In this document: one piece after another, positions 1 through 10,695 of the stretch
Layout of the letters: every line of letters begins with the position of its first letter
Numbering within the stretch: the first letter of the stretch is position 1
NCBI GenBank assembly: GCA_963854835.1
Contig: OY978526.1
Span: forward strand, 71,768,418-71,832,417
Reading direction: 5' to 3'
Length of the DNA: 64,000 nucleotides
From: Megamerina dolium
Lineage: Eukaryota > Arthropoda > Insecta > Diptera > Megamerinidae
Notes under the pieces: model-generated
What the model was told of the DNA's origin: nothing
Databases searched by the model: none
What the model saw: the letters and a program-made list of their open reading frames with translations, nothing else
Made by a program: the position numbers and the translations under genes

Positions 1-109
1 CAAAATTGTTCAGGTAATCTTATTCATAACGAAAAAGTTCGTAAGTCTGGCTATGTTTTTGAGATATTGAATTTTATAAAAAGAAACAAAATAAATATTT
101 TAATTAGTA

Positions 110-212
110 CTTCAGGGTAGCTTCATGAAAAATTCTTCCTAAAGATCTCTATGATCAAACTTTAAAAGAAAAGAGATTTCCCAAAAGTTCTACCGCTCGG
201 AATCGGCTAATA
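110..212 (+). repeat. tRNA-derived SINE, 5' part of a split copy
   Basis: The stretch resembles the body of the SINE seen better at 22778-23130: the block around the ATGAA of the lysine-like body, the TGTGACAAAG-like block (here TATGATCAAA) and the GTTCTRCCG-TCGGAA block occur in the same order. It stops at the point where the mariner relic begins and the family resumes at 1409. The tRNA-like head is missing. Alignment by eye only; the copy is strongly diverged. Confidence 0.6.
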
Positions 213-1408
213 AAAACGTAAAAAGATATCTATTATTTTTGCATTAAATTGAAGGTTTTATTTAGCATAGTTAGAATGATCAGATTTAGGTCAAATATGC
301 ACCGTTTTGTTCGATAACTTGTTGCCATTTTGAGGGTAATTTCATAATGCCACTCTCAAAGAAACCTTTATCCCTATTGGCAAAATGTGGGACAGTCGAT
401 TTTCACAAGCTTCTCTTGAGGCGAAGTTTTCACCAGCAAAATCAATTCGCCATAGACAAGAACAGGTAGTAATCACTTGGTACCAGGACCAGGATTATAA
501 AGTGGATGCACAAGAACCTCCCAACCAAGCTCGTGGAGCTTCTGGCGAGTCACTATCCATGTGTGTGGCCTGGTGTTGTCCTGATGGAACAAAATTTCTC
601 TTCTATTGGCCAAAGCTGGCCGCTTCTGGGCGATTGCTTCCTTCAGACGGTCCAATTGTTGACAGTACAGATCAGAATTAAGAGTTTGGCCGTAGGGGAG
701 TAGCTCATAGTAGATGATTCCCTGCCAATCCCACCAAACACATAGCAAAATTTTCCTGACCGTCAAGCCTGGCTTGGCCACCGTTTGCGCCGGCTCACCG
801 CTATTCGACCACGTCCGTGTTCACTTGACGTTGTCGTAAGTAACCCACTTTTCATCACCAGTAAGCATCCGCTTCAGAAATGGATCGATTTTGTTGCGTT
901 AACTCGTGTGGCACCCATACATCGAGCTTCTTTTTGTATCCAGCCTTATTTAAATGGTTTCAAACGGTTTTTTGTGCAATGTTTAGTTCCTGGGCAATAG
1001 AAACAGTGCTTACATGACGGTCAGACTTGACGATTTCAATTATTTTATCAATATTTTCGACCTTTAGCCTTTCAGAGCATCTTTGACATCAGAATTACCA
1101 GAACGGAATCGACGAAACCAAAATTGCACGTGTTTAGCTGTTACAGTATCAGGGCCATAAACACTATTCACATTTTCAGCCATCTGGCGTGCGTTTTCGC
1201 CTTTATCGAAGAAAAACTGTAAAATATGGCGTATTTTCTCTTGACTGGTGTCCATCTTTGACGCGTGCTTAAATAATACTGAGTCAAGCCATCACAAAAC
1301 TGCATGAAAAGTTTATTTAGTACGAAATCCTATCTTTCTAACGCCAGCTAACGTAACGCGATCGCACTTATATAACGCTAGGTACAGATTACTATCTATT
1401 GCACCTGA
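213..1408 (-). mobile_element. Degenerate mellifera-like mariner inserted in a SINE
   Basis: The element separates two halves of one SINE copy. SINE relatives read GGCTAATATAAG through this point, whereas here GGCTAATA and TATAAGAAGG lie about 1.2 kb apart, consistent with insertion at a TA dinucleotide. Terminal inverted repeats are no longer recognisable, so the exact ends are inferred from the SINE break. The coding relic inside is listed separately. Confidence 0.6.
286..1255 (-). pseudogene. Mariner (DD34D, mellifera-like) transposase pseudogene
   Basis: This is a broken transposase, an enzyme of the IS630-Tc1-mariner group that cuts and rejoins its own element at TA sites. The N-terminal helix-turn-helix half is visible at 1064-1255 (FWFRRFRSG motif). 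The catalytic half is readable at about 473-925, with first Asp in TGDEKW and second in HQDN. After a frameshift near 495 the third Asp appears in PSDYYLF, 34 residues after the second, and the product ends in the mariner-like WQQVIEQNGAYLT near 286. An in-frame stop also falls just after TGDEKWVTYDNVK, and further stops and frameshifts lie between the two halves. Subfamily assignment rests on the AKPGLT, CVWWDW and CQQLDRLKEAI wording known from mellifera mariners and is fairly secure; activity is excluded. Confidence 0.88.
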
Positions 1409-1440
1409 TATAAGAAGGTCCTCTCAGTACTGTCCAAAGA
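1409..1440 (+). repeat. SINE, 3' part of the split copy
   Basis: The sequence TAAGAAGGTCCTCTCAGTAC followed by TGTCCAAA matches the SINE body segment seen at about 2848-2880 and 61285-61310. It continues the copy broken at 212. Confidence 0.55.
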
Positions 1441-1784
1441 TTTGTAAGATCATTAACAAAATATTTCATATGAAATTTTTATTGTCGGAAGAATTCTCAA
1501 GTGCCAAAATACTTTGAACATTTTAATAATTTGTATCTGTCAGCGTATTTAGTAAATAGACATACAGTTAGAACCGATCTACTTATGTATTCTCTGAACA
1601 AGTAGAGCCTTGCGACGCTTCTCTTTTGGTATGTCCATTTTCTCCAGAATTTCAAACCTTCCCATTTATCACAAAGTTATTACCTATTACATTATTGATC
1701 TATACAACAAATGTTGTTCTTCTACTTGGAATATTAAGTAAGTTGTGGAACCGTACAATTGAAATTTTATTGTGAAAAATTGGT
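1441..1784. other. AT-rich spacer with a weak mini-me-like fragment
   Basis: No gene is visible. Around 1650-1745 the phrase ACAAAGTTATTACCTATTAC, later AATATTAAGTAAGTT, resembles internal units of the reversed mini-me-like element at 37.6-38.4 kb, so this is probably an old fragment of that family. Confidence 0.35.
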
Positions 1785-2617
1785 TCAATGTTCAAAGTAT
1801 TATCCGTCGCTAGCCACTAATTTTTCCCATCTTTACGGGAGCATACTGATTCCGCGTCGGTGGAATTCGACATGTTTTGAGGCAATCCATGAATCAACCC
1901 AATTTTTTTTTGCTACTTCGTAAGAATAGAAGCACTATTCTTCCATGCCGTGTGTCATCAATCGGAACAAGTGGTAATCGGAAAGAGCAATGTCTGCGCT
2001 ATACGAAGGTTGGAGTAGGACTTCCCATTAGAGCGCTTCTAAGTACGTTTTAACGGGCGCCGCAAATCGTCGCCGAGCATTATCATATTGCAAAATAACT
2101 TAGTCGAGTCTATCGACGCATTGAGGCTGACTTTCTCGCAATGCTCGCATCAATTGTCACTGGTACAGGTCCCCTATGATCGTATGACCCGATTTCAACA
2201 GCTTATAATACACGACAACCAGCTGGTCCCACCTAATACACAGCATCATCTTTTCGCCATGAATATTCGGCTTACTCTTCGATGATGAGGCATGGCCGGA
2301 GTAAACGTACGTTGCCCGACATTTTGGATTATCGTAATGGACCCACTTTTCATCGCGAGTAACAATTCGGTGCAAAAACCCCTTTCTTTTTTGCCGTTGG
2401 AGCAGATGTTCACACGTAAAAAAAACGACGCTCGACGTCCCTTGACTTCAGTTCATCCAATTTCCTACCTTTCGGATCATTCCCATTGCGTTTAAACGAT
2501 GACAAATGCTTGGCTGAGTGCCTCGAAGTGTTTTTGAGAGTTCATCTTGCTTTTGTGATGGATCTTCATCGAGCCTTGCCTCCAATTCTTCATCCTCAAA
2601 CTTTGGTGGCGCTTCGG
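1785..2617 (-). pseudogene. Mariner (mauritiana-like) transposase pseudogene, 5' truncated
   Basis: Read on the minus strand, the relic starts with PPKFEDEELEARLDEDPSQ (the linker after the first helix-turn-helix), continues to VTRDEKWVHYD (first catalytic Asp) and on to KPNIHGEKMMLCIRWDQ at 2157-2375. It then gives HNARRRFAAPVKTYLEAL, the third catalytic Asp in LSDYHLF, YEVAKKNWVDSWIASK, and ends in RWEKLVASDG-stop-YFEH. The C-terminal wording is that of the mauritiana/Mos1 group. At least four in-frame stops and several frame changes are visible, and the first ~65 residues and both terminal repeats are gone. It is a dead fossil next to a SINE copy. Confidence 0.85.
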
Positions 2618-2720
2618 GTCAGTAGCATGTAAGCTAGATTAATTAGTAGGAGTGGTGCAATAATTTCTTAAAAGATTATTACCCCGTGCAATATTGCTCT
2701 ATATAAGAAATAATGTTTAC

Positions 2721-2968
2721 AAGTAATTGGCAATCGGCAATTCTTCTGGCAGTAACAAATTACCGTGAAAAAGCTTTTAAAAGTGCTCTGTGATAAAGTT
2801 CAGAAAAAGTGATGTCACAAGAGTTCTGGCGTTCGGAACCGCCTTATATAAGAAGGTCTCTTCTAATACTGTCCAAAATTTAACGCGCACATCAGTACTG
2901 GAAAGGAAGCACGGCCAAAGAGCCCTTTGGGGCCTATTAGTGCCACATCTTTATTTTTATTTTATTCA
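2721..2968 (+). repeat. tRNA-derived SINE, body and 3' end (5' truncated)
   Basis: The copy carries the common body blocks: AATTGGCAATCGGCAATTC, the GTGATGTCACAAG block, GTTCTGGCGTTCGGAACC, TTCTAATACTGTCCAAAATT and the end block AGTGCCACATCTTTATTTTT. The tRNA-like head with the RNA polymerase III boxes is absent, the usual result of 5' truncation during target-primed reverse transcription. It is one of at least eight copies or fragments in the window. Confidence 0.8.
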
Positions 2969-2989
2969 TTTTCAACAGAGTATGTGCTA

Positions 2990-3160
2990 TATATTAAACC
3001 ATAGGTAACACATGTCAAATTTCATCAGAGTATTCATCAAGAATTAGTTGGAGTTATCGTGCAAATCAGCCAGGTAACCGACAAACGAATGGACTGACAC
3101 CTTTAAACCGACTATTTAGCCGATGCTTATCAGTAGTGTATATTAATTTCTATATATTTA
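2990..3160 (-). repeat. Reversed fragment of the mini-me-like element head
   Basis: On the minus strand the order ACCTGGCTG, TTTGCACGATAACT and GATGAAATTTGACATG reproduces the head of the mini-me-like element found in plus orientation at 3430-3500 (ACCTGGCTGGTTCGCACGAT, GATGAAATTTGGCATAAG). It lies about 90 bp upstream of that element's start, so two heads face each other. Confidence 0.6.
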
Positions 3161-3383
3161 CAAAGTTTTTCAAGTGATTAAAATAAATTTCTGGCAAAAC
3201 ATTGGCTGTTCCATCATTCGCACCTTTTCCCCTATATCGAAATGTCATTATACCCTGCATAATGCAATATGCATGGTATATTCATTTCGGTCAGATGTTT
3301 GTGTCCACTTGAAGGAATCTCCGGAGATATAGACATGGATATATATTCGTGATCAGCGTCGATTAAATTTTCGATTTAACGAT

Positions 3384-3434
3384 GTCCGTCCGTCCGTCCG
3401 TCCGTCCGTCCGTCCGTCCGTCCGTCTGTCTGTC
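3384..3434 (+). repeat. (GTCC)10(GTCT)2 microsatellite
   Basis: Ten uninterrupted GTCC units are followed by two GTCT units and GTC. The sister copy at 51259-51293 has six GTCC units, so the locus has changed length since the copies parted. Confidence 0.95.
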
Positions 3435-3760
3435 ACCTGGCTGGTTCGCACGATAACTTGAGTAAATATTGAGCTATTTCGATGAAATTTGGCATAAGTA
3501 ATCTATGATCCAAGGGTACGGAGGGGATTGATATTGGGCATGATCGGTCAATAACCACGCCCACACCAAGCATTCAAAGCGACTAACCTCGAAATTTTCA
3601 AAATTTTTAACTTGCTATAACTCACATAATATACCACTTGGGACAACAATATTTTGTACATAGAGTTATATTATACTACTATATAACCTCGCCAAAAGTG
3701 GGTGAGCCACGCCTACTTTCTAGCGTAGCTCCCATACAAAGTGTCTGTACTTCTTTTAAA

Positions 3761-4652
3761 TTGAAACTGCTGTAACTTCTACAATCTTCTGTCTAGAATA
3801 ACCATAATTGACACTTAGATTAACACGGCAGTCAGAAATAATATGGCAGAAAATCCATGTGCCACGCCCACTCCTTTTTGGGTCTCCCATACAAAGTTGC
3901 GGAAATTAAAAAAAATGTTACCGGTTATAACTTGCAAACTATTCAGCGTAGAATAACGAGATTTAAGGTGTGGATTAGTATTGTACGAGCAACTAGGCTC
4001 ACAGAAAATGGGCGCACCACGCCCACTGTTTATCGTAGCCCCCATACAAATTTTAAATTGAAACAGCTGTAACTTCGGCAATCTTCTGTCTAGAATAACC
4101 ATAATTGACACTTAAATTAATATCGTAGTCGGCAAAAATCTGGCAGAAAATCAGTATGCCACGCCCACTCCTTCATGGGTCTCCCATACAAAGTCGAGTG
4201 AATTAAACTAAAATTTTAAGCTCCATAGCTTACAAACCATTTAGCCTAGGACAACGAGACTTAGGGTATGGATTAGTATTGTACGAGCAACTAGGCTCAC
4301 AGAGAATGGGCGCACCACGCCCAGTGTTTATCGTAGCCCCCATACAAATTTTAAATTGAAACAGCTGTAACTTAGGCAATCTTATGTCTACAATAACCAT
4401 AATTGCCACTTAAATTAATATCGTAGTCGGAAATAATCTGGCGAAAAATCAGCGTACCACGCCCACTTCTTATTGGGGCTCCCATACAAAGTTGAGGAAA
4501 TTAAACAAAAATGTTAACCACCATATCTTAGAAACTATTCAACGTAGGACACCAAATTTAAGGTGTGGATTAACATTGAAAAATTAAATGGATTTACTAG
4601 AAAGTGGTAAGCCACGCCCACTTTTTATATAGCTCCCATACTAAGCCTCGGA
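3761..4652 (+). repeat. Three tandem ~297-bp units inside the mini-me-like element
   Basis: The marker TTGAAACWGCTGTAACTT occurs at 3761, 4058 and 4356, giving periods of 297 and 298 bp. Each unit runs on through GTCTAGAATAACC-like text, CCACGCCCACTCCTT, TCCCATACAAAGT and a second CACGCCCACT-TCCCATAC module. The third unit diverges most near its end. The shorter sister copy contains only one fused unit. Confidence 0.9.
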
Positions 4653-4846
4653 ATTATCTTAAAATCCTTTTACTTCGTCAAAGTCAACCATATTTCGGGT
4701 GTAAATTAGTAGTATATGCAAAAATTGTTTCTCGAAAAGTGGAAATAAAAGAAAAGTTGGATATTCGAGTAAACTTTTTATATAAAAATCTGCATATGCA
4801 GGGTATAGTTTGGTCGGCCCCAGCCGACTGTAAGGAGATTTTTTTT

Positions 4847-5643
4847 GAAATTGTTTTTGTATTTTAAAACTGCAAATAAAACATGAAATATACACTTCCG
4901 AAATTAAGACATCTTTCTTCTTTTCACCTTTCTCATGCGTGTGTTTTGTGAATGTGTTTTTTTACAACCTCATAAACCTCAATATTTGAATACAACAACC
5001 TTAAGTTGGCTTCAATTTTTATGATCGACCAACGGGCATTCCCTTTTTCATTTGACTGTAAGTATTTACTTGCGAATGGTATGATTTTAAACAAAAACCC
5101 ACAATAAAATGTTTATTGTTTTTATATTCATTAGTTAACTATGGGACAGTAGTTACTTGTACCTACTCATAGTATGAATTAATGCATTTCGTCGTACCCT
5201 TTATTTTTACTAACAATACATACTACATAACATAGCTACCTATTATTTGAATTGTCAGAACATTTCTCTGTTTCTGCTTCCTTACTTTGTGGCTATTATT
5301 ATTATTATTGTTATTTTGCTTTTTTTCTTATTCATTTGCAATATTGTCATTTGATTCTTATTACTTAGTAGTTGTACATAATTTTTGGATTATTTTGTAT
5401 TTATGCAGATTTCAAATTACTTGAAATCTTAATTATTAAATTGCATGGTGTGAATGCATTGAACTGTGCTGCAATATGCATCAGCAGCTAAATATAAGGT
5501 ACAATCAATAGTCAGACAGGAAGAAAGAAATGGGACATTTATTGATTTGATTGATGATGGTGATGATGATGATGATGACGATGATGATGAAGAAGGAACC
5601 GTGTGAATACACACAAAGAAATTATTGATATTAAAATTAACTA
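4847..5643. other. AT-rich spacer with a (GAT)n tract
   Basis: No gene or transposon is recognised. A GAT/GAC trinucleotide tract lies at about 5551-5594. Frames across it give only serine runs and are not evidence of coding. Confidence 0.6.
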
Positions 5644-6563
5644 CGAGGTCGGATTGATTATGAAGCTACCTAAGTAGGGAAAAAACATTTTTTTTTTTTT
5701 TTCAAAAACCATTTATTTCTCAACATAGTCTCCTTTTACTTCGAGACACTTCGACGATATTCCAACTTATTTATACCATCTGAATAATACGATTTCGGGA
5801 ACCCCTCAAAATACGCGTTAGTTTCAGTAATCACTTCTTCGTTTGAGCTGAATCTTTCTCCTGGGAGCCATTTTTTCATGTTTGGAAACAGGAAAAAGTC
5901 ACTAGGAGCTAAATCTGGACTATAAGGTGGATTATCGACCAATTCGATGTGTATTTCACGTAATTTGAGCATCGTATCTAATGCTGAGTTTTTGTTTGAC
6001 TCTGAGCAAACGCGGCACCCATCTTGCCGATAGCTTTTTCATATGCAAATGTTCATGCAAAATGTTGAACACACGTTCACGTGAGATGTTTACCATTTCA
6101 ACAATTTCACGCAACTTGACTCGGCGATCTTTCATAACGATATCGAGGATTTTCTTGATATTTTCTTCAGTAGCCACCTCTTTTGGCCTTCCTGTTGATG
6201 GTATAGTTGCAGTGCTTGTTCGGCCGCGTTTAAATTCAGCAATCCAATATTTTACCATGTAATCTGACGGTGCAGACTCACCGTAATGTTTATCGAGCTT
6301 TTCTTTAGTCTCTTACGCCGTTTTCCCTTTCAAATAATAGTGTTTAATCACTGCACGAAATTCGCTTTTTTCAATTTTTCAAGAAACACAAAAGTTGGTT
6401 ACTTCAAACGACTACAACAAATAAACTAATCGATGAATTTGGGTGAAATTTTAACAGCTGACAGCGTTTGACAGATCACCATTTCAAAAAAAAAAAAAAA
6501 AAAGTTTTTGTGTTTGTGCTGCTTTTTTCGTACTTAGGTAGCTTCTTTATCAATCCGCCCTCG
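5644..6563 (-). mobile_element. Internally deleted irritans-like mariner with intact termini
   Basis: Terminal inverted repeats of about 33 bp are clear: the left end reads CGAGGTCGGATTGATTATGA and the right end, complemented, CGAGGGCGGATTGATAAAGA; both continue AGCTACCTAAGTA. A TA dinucleotide flanks each side (5642-5643 and 6564-6565), the target duplication of the superfamily. At 920 bp it is about 0.4 kb shorter than a full mariner, and the missing part is the centre of the transposase. Only a source element elsewhere could move it. Confidence 0.92.
5736..6258 (-). pseudogene. Irritans-like mariner transposase with the catalytic centre deleted
   Basis: The N-terminal part (5956-6258) shows FKRGRTST, GRPKEVATEENIKKI and the helix-turn-helix end ILHEHLHMKKLSARWVP, as in Himar-type mariners. 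It runs, in another frame, straight into the C-terminal part (5736-5972): ELVDNPPYSPDLAPSDFFLF, EEVITETNAYFEGFPKSYYSDGI. The stretch that should hold the first and second catalytic Asp is absent; only the third (APSDFF) remains. The junction is near 5965. The product cannot catalyse transposition. Confidence 0.9.
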
Positions 6564-6664
6564 TAAGTAGAAAAATTTGACAATATATGGGTTAATATGA
6601 ATATAAATTTCTTTCTAAAAACTAACTGAAATAAAGCGAAATAATGACTATTATGTAGAACAAT

Positions 6665-7515
6665 ACGTAATGAACACGCTTTCAGTCATATGGCTGCATT
6701 ACCTGGCTTCGCAGTAGCGCACCCTTCCAATCCAATTTTTAAGACATTGTTGTTGACAACTTATTGCTCTATTTTATGAATGTCTCGGACGATATTCGCC
6801 TTAAAAGCCTGAATAGTTTCTGTATTTTGTGCATGGGACCGATATTTCACGGTTCCACACAAAAAATGAGGCTAACGGGATCAAATACCGACTGCGAAGA
6901 ATTCAATTAACATCACCTAAATGACTAATAACACGATTACTCAACTCTGGGCACAAAACTCGATTGTTTGACGGGCTGTTTGCTGGAACTGAAGGTCATT
7001 GAAGACAACGTGGTCAAATTCAGCTCAGGAAAACCCATAAATCTTGGATCATAATGGTCTTTGTAGATCACAATGGGGTCTCCAACCACATTTTCTACAA
7101 AAAAAAATCATAACACCACTAAAAAATCAGCACTATATTGTCACCCTCTGCGGATGTATTGACTTCTCGGCGAGTTTTACCTGCAGGTTTTACAATAACC
7201 ATAAGCGCTTGTCAGAAAACATTGGTGGTCGACTAAATTTATCTTCCAATTCGAGCTGATCTAAAGCCCCATCTGAAAAGCAATATAAGGAAGGAAAGAT
7301 GGTCGTTTGCCTTCAACCACATAGTTAATTGGACTTTGCACGGTAATAATCTGAGGTTTTTGTGTGCAATTCTCATGAGGTTAGTGCAAGAAACTTTGAG
7401 TTGTTGAGATAGATACTGAGTGAAGGTTCCTGAATTGAGTTGCACAAAGTTGTGTACAGCAGACGCAGTGTGTTCATCATTTCGGCCAAAACTTCTCTTC
7501 AATAGGACCACTGCC
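6665..7515 (-). pseudogene. Heavily decayed DD41D-type mariner transposase
   Basis: The best stretch (7239-7511 on the minus strand) aligns with the second DNA-binding region of the 21-22 kb copy: LSQQLKVSCTNLMRIAHKNL and LPCKVQLTMWLKANDH correspond to SQELGLSYGTLWRILHLDL and HPYKIQLTQQLKPADH. Further on, FKANIVRDI and VNNNVLK correspond to the C-terminal LKTNIRHV and VVENYLK region. Many stops and indels are present, the catalytic residues cannot be traced with confidence, and no terminal repeats remain. Confidence 0.6.
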
Positions 7516-7679
7516 TGGCCACCTCCGCACTCCGCCGGAAGAATTGCCTAATTCCACTATTACGCCCACAAAAGTATAATTTTTTCAGACTGCGCTCGAA
7601 AATATAAAGATATAGAACTGAAACACTGCTCATAAAGTAATTTTTAACATCGATGAAGACCACAGCTACCTACCATAGA

Positions 7680-8625
7680 AAAGTATGTTTCTTGCAAACG
7701 TTCGTCCGTCTGTCTGTCATAGTCTAGGGTATCTAAGCATTGGTATTGCAATTAGTGTTTTTTTTTTTCTAAACTGTTATTGCCCTTTGTGAAGGCTGTT
7801 AAAATTCCACAAAAGCAGTTAGCCTTTTCATCGGATATTACAGCCTGCATTCTACGGTTCACGAGTACTGTCGGAATTGATAATGGGCATGATCGGTCAA
7901 CTGCCACGCCCACACGAAGCAATCAAAGGGACTAATCGTAGAATTTTCAAAACGTGTAACTTCCTATAAGTCACTTGATATGAGGGTTGCCTTTTATATT
8001 TTTTTAAAAAGTATGAAAATGCATTTACTTTTGGTCGCGCATGCGCTCAAATCATTTATCGAAGCACTTTTGCCACACCGACTGCTAAACCTCCAAAATA
8101 TGGTTTTTGTTGGGTTTAGCTCGTGTTGGAAGACCCACACGGTCGATTGCTGTTTTGTTTCCATAATTCGTCACCTGTCACGGTCTTATGAACGTCTTTC
8201 GAATCACTGCGGTCGAATTTTTTTTTGGTAATTTCTTTGCACGAATCGACACGAACCTTTTTTTGAGCGATTCTTAAATTATGCGGGATCCAACGAGAAC
8301 AAATCTTTCTGACAGCTATGTGTTCATGCAATATCGAATGCACGGCGGTATAATTAGTGCCCAGGGATACCTCTATGTCACGGTATGTCACAAATCGATC
8401 TTTCATTACCTCCATCATCACGAATCATCACGTCCGGCTCCAGGACGTGAGGATTCGTTAATTTAAATCGCTATAACTTTCAAAGTATTCCGTCGAGCAC
8501 AACCACATTTACGGCCAATTACCATTATAGGGATAAATAATCGTGCATGAAATGACCGGACTACGCCTACTTTTTAATTTAGCTACCATTACATACATAG
8601 TCTTCATTTTACGTTGAGCATATTT
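7680..8625 (+). repeat. Old mini-me-like element split by a mariner
   Basis: A short GTCCGTCTGTCTGTC tract at about 7707, ATTGATAATGGGCATGATCG and CCACGCCCACACGAAGCAAT near 7877-7922, and after the interruption at 7979-8455 ACTACGCCTACTTTTTAATT with TAGCTACCATTACATACATA, reproduce the order of the 3248-4846 element. Divergence is high. Confidence 0.65.
7979..8455 (-). pseudogene. Mariner-family transposase fragment, internally deleted
   Basis: On the minus strand, at 8116-8421, residues SLGTNYTAVHSILHEHIAVR, KICSRWIPHNLRIAQKKVRV and VTGDELW form the second helix-turn-helix and the start of the catalytic domain of the mariner type often annotated as SETMAR-like in insects. After a deletion the C-terminus continues near 8000-8095 with SVWQKCFDK-stop-FERMRDQK. 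One element end, GAGGGTTGCCTTTTAT, is at 7981; the opposite inverted repeat is not found. The element interrupts an older mini-me-like copy. It is not a host SETMAR gene, since no SET domain is nearby. Confidence 0.75.
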
Positions 8626-9037
8626 GACATGTCTTGTAAAGAGAAATACTTTTGCAAGAAATTGTCCAAAAAGTTACAACTCATTCGAGGATTACTTCTG
8701 TACTCTACTACTTGCTTGCATAGATGCATACTTGACTCATTCATCATTTATCATCGTTTAAAGTTGATTATAAAGTTTCGTATGAATTTGTGAAATTTGT
8801 TTGCGATGCTTCTGTAATCTGTAGTCTCTCTTGTGTTGTTTTATTTTCATGAATTATTTATGGTACATAACCATAGCCATAGATTTTTAGAGCATTACTT
8901 TTATTTACTTTAAATGATAAGCGTATTATTTTCACATCATTATATTGTATTCATAACCTACTTAGAATACATATATAAAAAATCACTTTAATAGAGGGAA
9001 TGTATATTCTTTATTTACAATAAATACCAATTTATAC
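8626..9037. other. AT-rich spacer
   Basis: No gene, repeat family or structured element is recognised in this stretch. Confidence 0.5.
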
Positions 9038-9158
9038 TACAGGGTTAGGCGATTGAAGTGTTACCTATTCAAGCGACCATATCTTTTTTTTTGTGTAATT
9101 ATTTTTTATTCATTCAAATTACGAAAATTGTGGAAATAATCAAAATTTCAAAATCCAT

Positions 9159-10695
9159 TCACTCTAGTTCGATATGGCCACCTTTTGCCTTGACTACGGC
9201 CTTCAAATGGCTTAAAAATGAGTTGCATGCTTCACGAATGTGATCTTCCGTTATGTTGGCCCATTCCCGAACAATGGCTTTCTTCAGCGCATCCATACTG
9301 GCATATTTTTTAGTCCTCACCTTGCTCACCAAAATGACCCAGATGGAATAGTCCATCGGATTTGCATCTGGAGAATTTGAAAGCCATTGTGTGGACGAAA
9401 TGAAGTGTCGAACATGATTTTTTAACCATTCTTGGTTCACACGAGCCTTCTGAGACGGTGCCGAGTCTTGTTGGAACGTCCATGGTCTACGACCGAAATG
9501 TTTGCGTGCGTATGACTTTAAAGCAACTTCCAAAACATTTTACCGATAATAAATCGCATTGACTTTGACACCAGGCACGATGAAAACGATTGGACAGGGT
9601 TCATCGGTGGTCAGAGCTGCCCATGCCATTACTTGATATGGAAAATTACTTCAGGTAGCCATTCGTAGTCTCAAATTTTCGAAAGTGCATTCAGTTAAGT
9701 AAACACGATCATTTTGAGAATTTATGAACTGCTCAATAGGGAAATTTTTCTCATCAGAGAGTACAATGTTTGGTAATTCACCACGTTCGTGCAAGCGTAA
9801 TAGCCTAGACAGACGGCAGCCTAATTCCGAATTACCGGCGCACTTAATCCGAATAAAATATTAACCTGACAGACGGCAGTATTGCGGATTAACTAAACGG
9901 CTGATTGCTGTTTTATTAGGTCTGCTCACTTACATTACTATCACTATCAATTTCTGTCATCTGGCACTCTCGATATGAGAAAATCTACAAGAAGTACGTG
10001 AACTGAAAACTATCAGAAACTTGTAAATTGACATTCACCGTTCGTAATTGACAGCTGGATTTATTTGTTCGCCAACGATTTTCATGTTGAAAACTATTAA
10101 CAATTGTTGAACGTTTTTTATAAGCGAACACACCTAATATTTTGTAAAATGGATAGAAAAAAATTCACAATAGATAATTTTCAGCAGTTTTGCCATCGCA
10201 AATTGCCCTAATCCTCTTTTATTTTGACAGTTAATGCTCGAGTTAATTCGAATTAACTCGGTAATCCGGAATTAGGCTCCCGTCTGTCTAGGCTATAACA
10301 ACTCCTTTGCTCTTTCGAGTCTAACTTGTTGTTGCTTTTGTGTAAGATCGTATGCCTTTTGGAACTTGTAAGGCTCTACCTTGAGCTCATTTTGGAATAT
10401 GCGTCGGATGCTTCGCTGGAATATTTTCAGTTTTTTGGCCATTTGATTACCACTACGACGTGGATTTAGTTCAAATCGAGCCTTTACTTTCCGAACCATT
10501 TCAGGTGATGTTTCTGTTTTTTTTTTTTCGTCCACCACCATAGCGTTTGACAATGCTGCCTGTATCATTGTAATGATTTATGGTACGATACAGAAACATT
10601 TTATTCGCTTTGAGCTGTTTGAGCTCACGAACAATAGCTGGTTGTGATTTTTCAGCCAAATATAACGCAATCACATTATTACGCTTGAATTTCAT
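9159..10695 (-). pseudogene. DD37D mariner-group transposase pseudogene
   Basis: The reading begins at the internal Met of MKFKRNNVIALYLAEKSQ near 10695, which suits the family start better than the upstream Met at 10770. An A-tract slip near 10530 changes frame, after which SPEMVRKVKARF and QRSIRRIFQNELKVEPYKFQ (helix-turn-helix region) follow. The MITE then interrupts the LERAKELL stretch. Beyond it come ELPNIVLSDEKNF (first Asp), FQQDSAP (second Asp) and NPMDYSIW (third Asp, 37 residues after the second), then a C-terminus KAKGGHIELE. Two in-frame stops lie between 9540 and 9660. The DD37D spacing matches the maT-like lineage. Confidence 0.88.
9801..10295 (+). mobile_element. Harbinger-like MITE, 495 bp
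   Basis: Inverted ends TAGCCTAGACAGACGGCAGC and, complemented, TAGCCTAGACAGACGGGAGC continue into CTAATTCCGRATTACCG. The flanks give a clean 3-bp duplication TAA (9798-9800 and 10296-10298); removing the element and one TAA restores the disrupted transposase codons. A TAA/TTA duplication points to the PIF/Harbinger superfamily. No transposase is encoded. The second copy is at 36989-37583. Confidence 0.88.

Larger units (their letters stand above)
3248..4846 (+). mobile_element. Mini-me-like non-autonomous element, long copy
   Basis: The element starts at TTATACCCTGCATAATGCAA and ends at GCAGGGTATAGTTTGGTCGG plus a GC-rich tail and T-run. Its two ends therefore carry a short inverted TATACCCTGCATA-type motif. 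It contains a GTCC/GTCT microsatellite (3384-3434) like that described for dipteran mini-me elements, then repeated CCACGCCCAC and TCCCATACAAA modules. A second copy at 51123-52112 is almost identical in the first ~490 bp. It encodes no protein; short frames inside are chance. Family naming rests on the (GTCY)n core and is an inference. Confidence 0.75.

Noticed and set aside
3815..4867. Short frames in the mini-me-like element
   Set aside because: The same frames do not persist across its own tandem units or in the sister copy, apart from the near-identical end; no codon-like constraint.
8116..8421. Host SETMAR-like gene
   Set aside because: Only mariner transposase text is present, with an internal deletion and no SET domain nearby.
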